From: Inia geoffrensis
Lineage: Eukaryota; Chordata; Mammalia; Artiodactyla; Iniidae
Length of the DNA: 64,000 nt
Direction of reading: 5' to 3'
Assembly: GCA_036417435.1 (NCBI GenBank)
Contig: CM070902.1
Coordinates: 131,553,886 to 131,617,885, forward strand
Made by a program: the position numbers and the translations under genes. Positions within the stretch are counted from its first letter, which is position 1. Each line of letters starts with the position of its first letter. Below, piece by piece: positions 63,290-64,000 of the stretch. Below the pieces are notes generated by a model. It had not been told where the DNA came from. It saw only the letters and a program-made list of their open reading frames with translations, and searched no databases.

Positions 63290-64000
63290 TTCTTTTTCTT
63301 TTGAATTTTATTAATTTTTTATACAGCAGGTTCTTATTAGTTATCTACTTTATACATATTAGAGTATATATGTCCATCCCAATCTCCCAATTCATCCCAC
63401 CGCCCCCCGGCTCTGCCCTCTTGGTGTCCACACATTTGTTCTCTACATCTGTGTCTCTATTTCTGCTTTGCAAACTGGTTCATCTGTACCATTTTTCTAG
63501 ATTCTACATATATGTGTTAATATACAATATTTGTTTTTCTCTTTCTGACTTACTTCACTCTGTATGACAGTCTCTAGGTCCATCCACATCTCTACAAATG
63601 ACCCAATTTCATTTCTTTTTATGGCTGAGTAATATTCCATTGTATATACGTACCACATTTTCTTTATCCATTCGTCTGTCAATGGGCATTTAGTTTGCTT
63701 CCATGTCTTGGCTATTGAAAATAGTGTGGCAATGAACGCTGGGTGCATGTGTCTTTTTGAATTAAGGTTTTCTCTAGGTATATGCCCAGTAGTGGGATTG
63801 CTGGGTCATATGGTAGTTCTATTTTCAGGAACCTCCATAGTGGCTGTATCAATTTACATTCCCACCAACAGTGCAAGAGGTTCCCTTTTCTCCACACCCT
63901 CTGCAGCTTTTCTACCCTCTGTAGATTTTCTGATGATGCCCATTCTAACTGGTGTGAGGTGATACCTCACTGTAGTTTTCATTTGCATTTCTCTAATAAT
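63290..64000 (-). mobile_element. Young L1 3' end, sense to WDFY3, cut by window edge
   Basis: An A/T-rich 3' tail at 63,290-63,330, the short L1 3' UTR, then the ORF2 C terminus on the minus strand (MEYYSAIKRNEIGSFVEMW at about 63,600-63,690; [16 protein letters not shown] at about 63,775-63,830). The frame is broken by small deletions. Confidence 0.9.

Overview
The window is nuclear DNA of a placental mammal, very probably a cetacean (dolphin or whale). The main evidence is about a dozen tRNA-derived SINEs that open 'ggcttccctggtggcgcagtgg'-style and belong to the CHR (cetacean/hippo/ruminant) group, including several young CHR-1 copies with perfect target-site duplications. L1 3' ends of the cetartiodactyl type support this. 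Coding exons are sparse, with GT-AG introns, as expected of a vertebrate.

Layout. Positions 1-8,930 are a nest of minus-strand L1 elements, including a nearly full-length young L1 that runs off the left edge. The last coding exon of CDS1 (CDP-diacylglycerol synthase 1, plus strand) lies at 10,512-10,641, followed by a 3' UTR of about 3 kb that has taken up a CHR-1 SINE. From about 13.7 to 26.5 kb is intergenic DNA made mostly of repeats: old L1 fragments, a deleted Tigger1, a hAT transposon relic and a MIR. From about 26.5 kb to the right edge is the 3' part of WDFY3 (ALFY), on the minus strand and tail-to-tail with CDS1. It comprises a 3' UTR of about 3.4 kb and 17 coding exons with consistent reading phases. 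They encode the C-terminal ~845 residues: start of the BEACH domain, WD40 repeats, the LIR (Atg8-binding) segment and the FYVE zinc finger.

The two genes are unrelated in pathway. CDS1 makes CDP-diacylglycerol for phosphoinositide synthesis. WDFY3 is a scaffold for selective autophagy of protein aggregates, and its FYVE finger is of the PI3P-binding type. No bacterial, viral or novel operon-like system is present.

The most unusual observation is a degenerate second copy of the LIR-encoding WDFY3 exon (35,107-35,430) in the intron just upstream (about 37,203-37,424). Homology to both exon borders is still visible. Other points are a CHR-2 SINE with an apparent 3' transduction (32,471-32,495), two SINEs stacked on the same insertion site (43.7-44.2 kb), inverted CHR-1 pairs in WDFY3 introns, and two related antisense solo LTRs in WDFY3 introns. 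Repeat and gene assignments come from reading and recall of family sequences; no database search was run.
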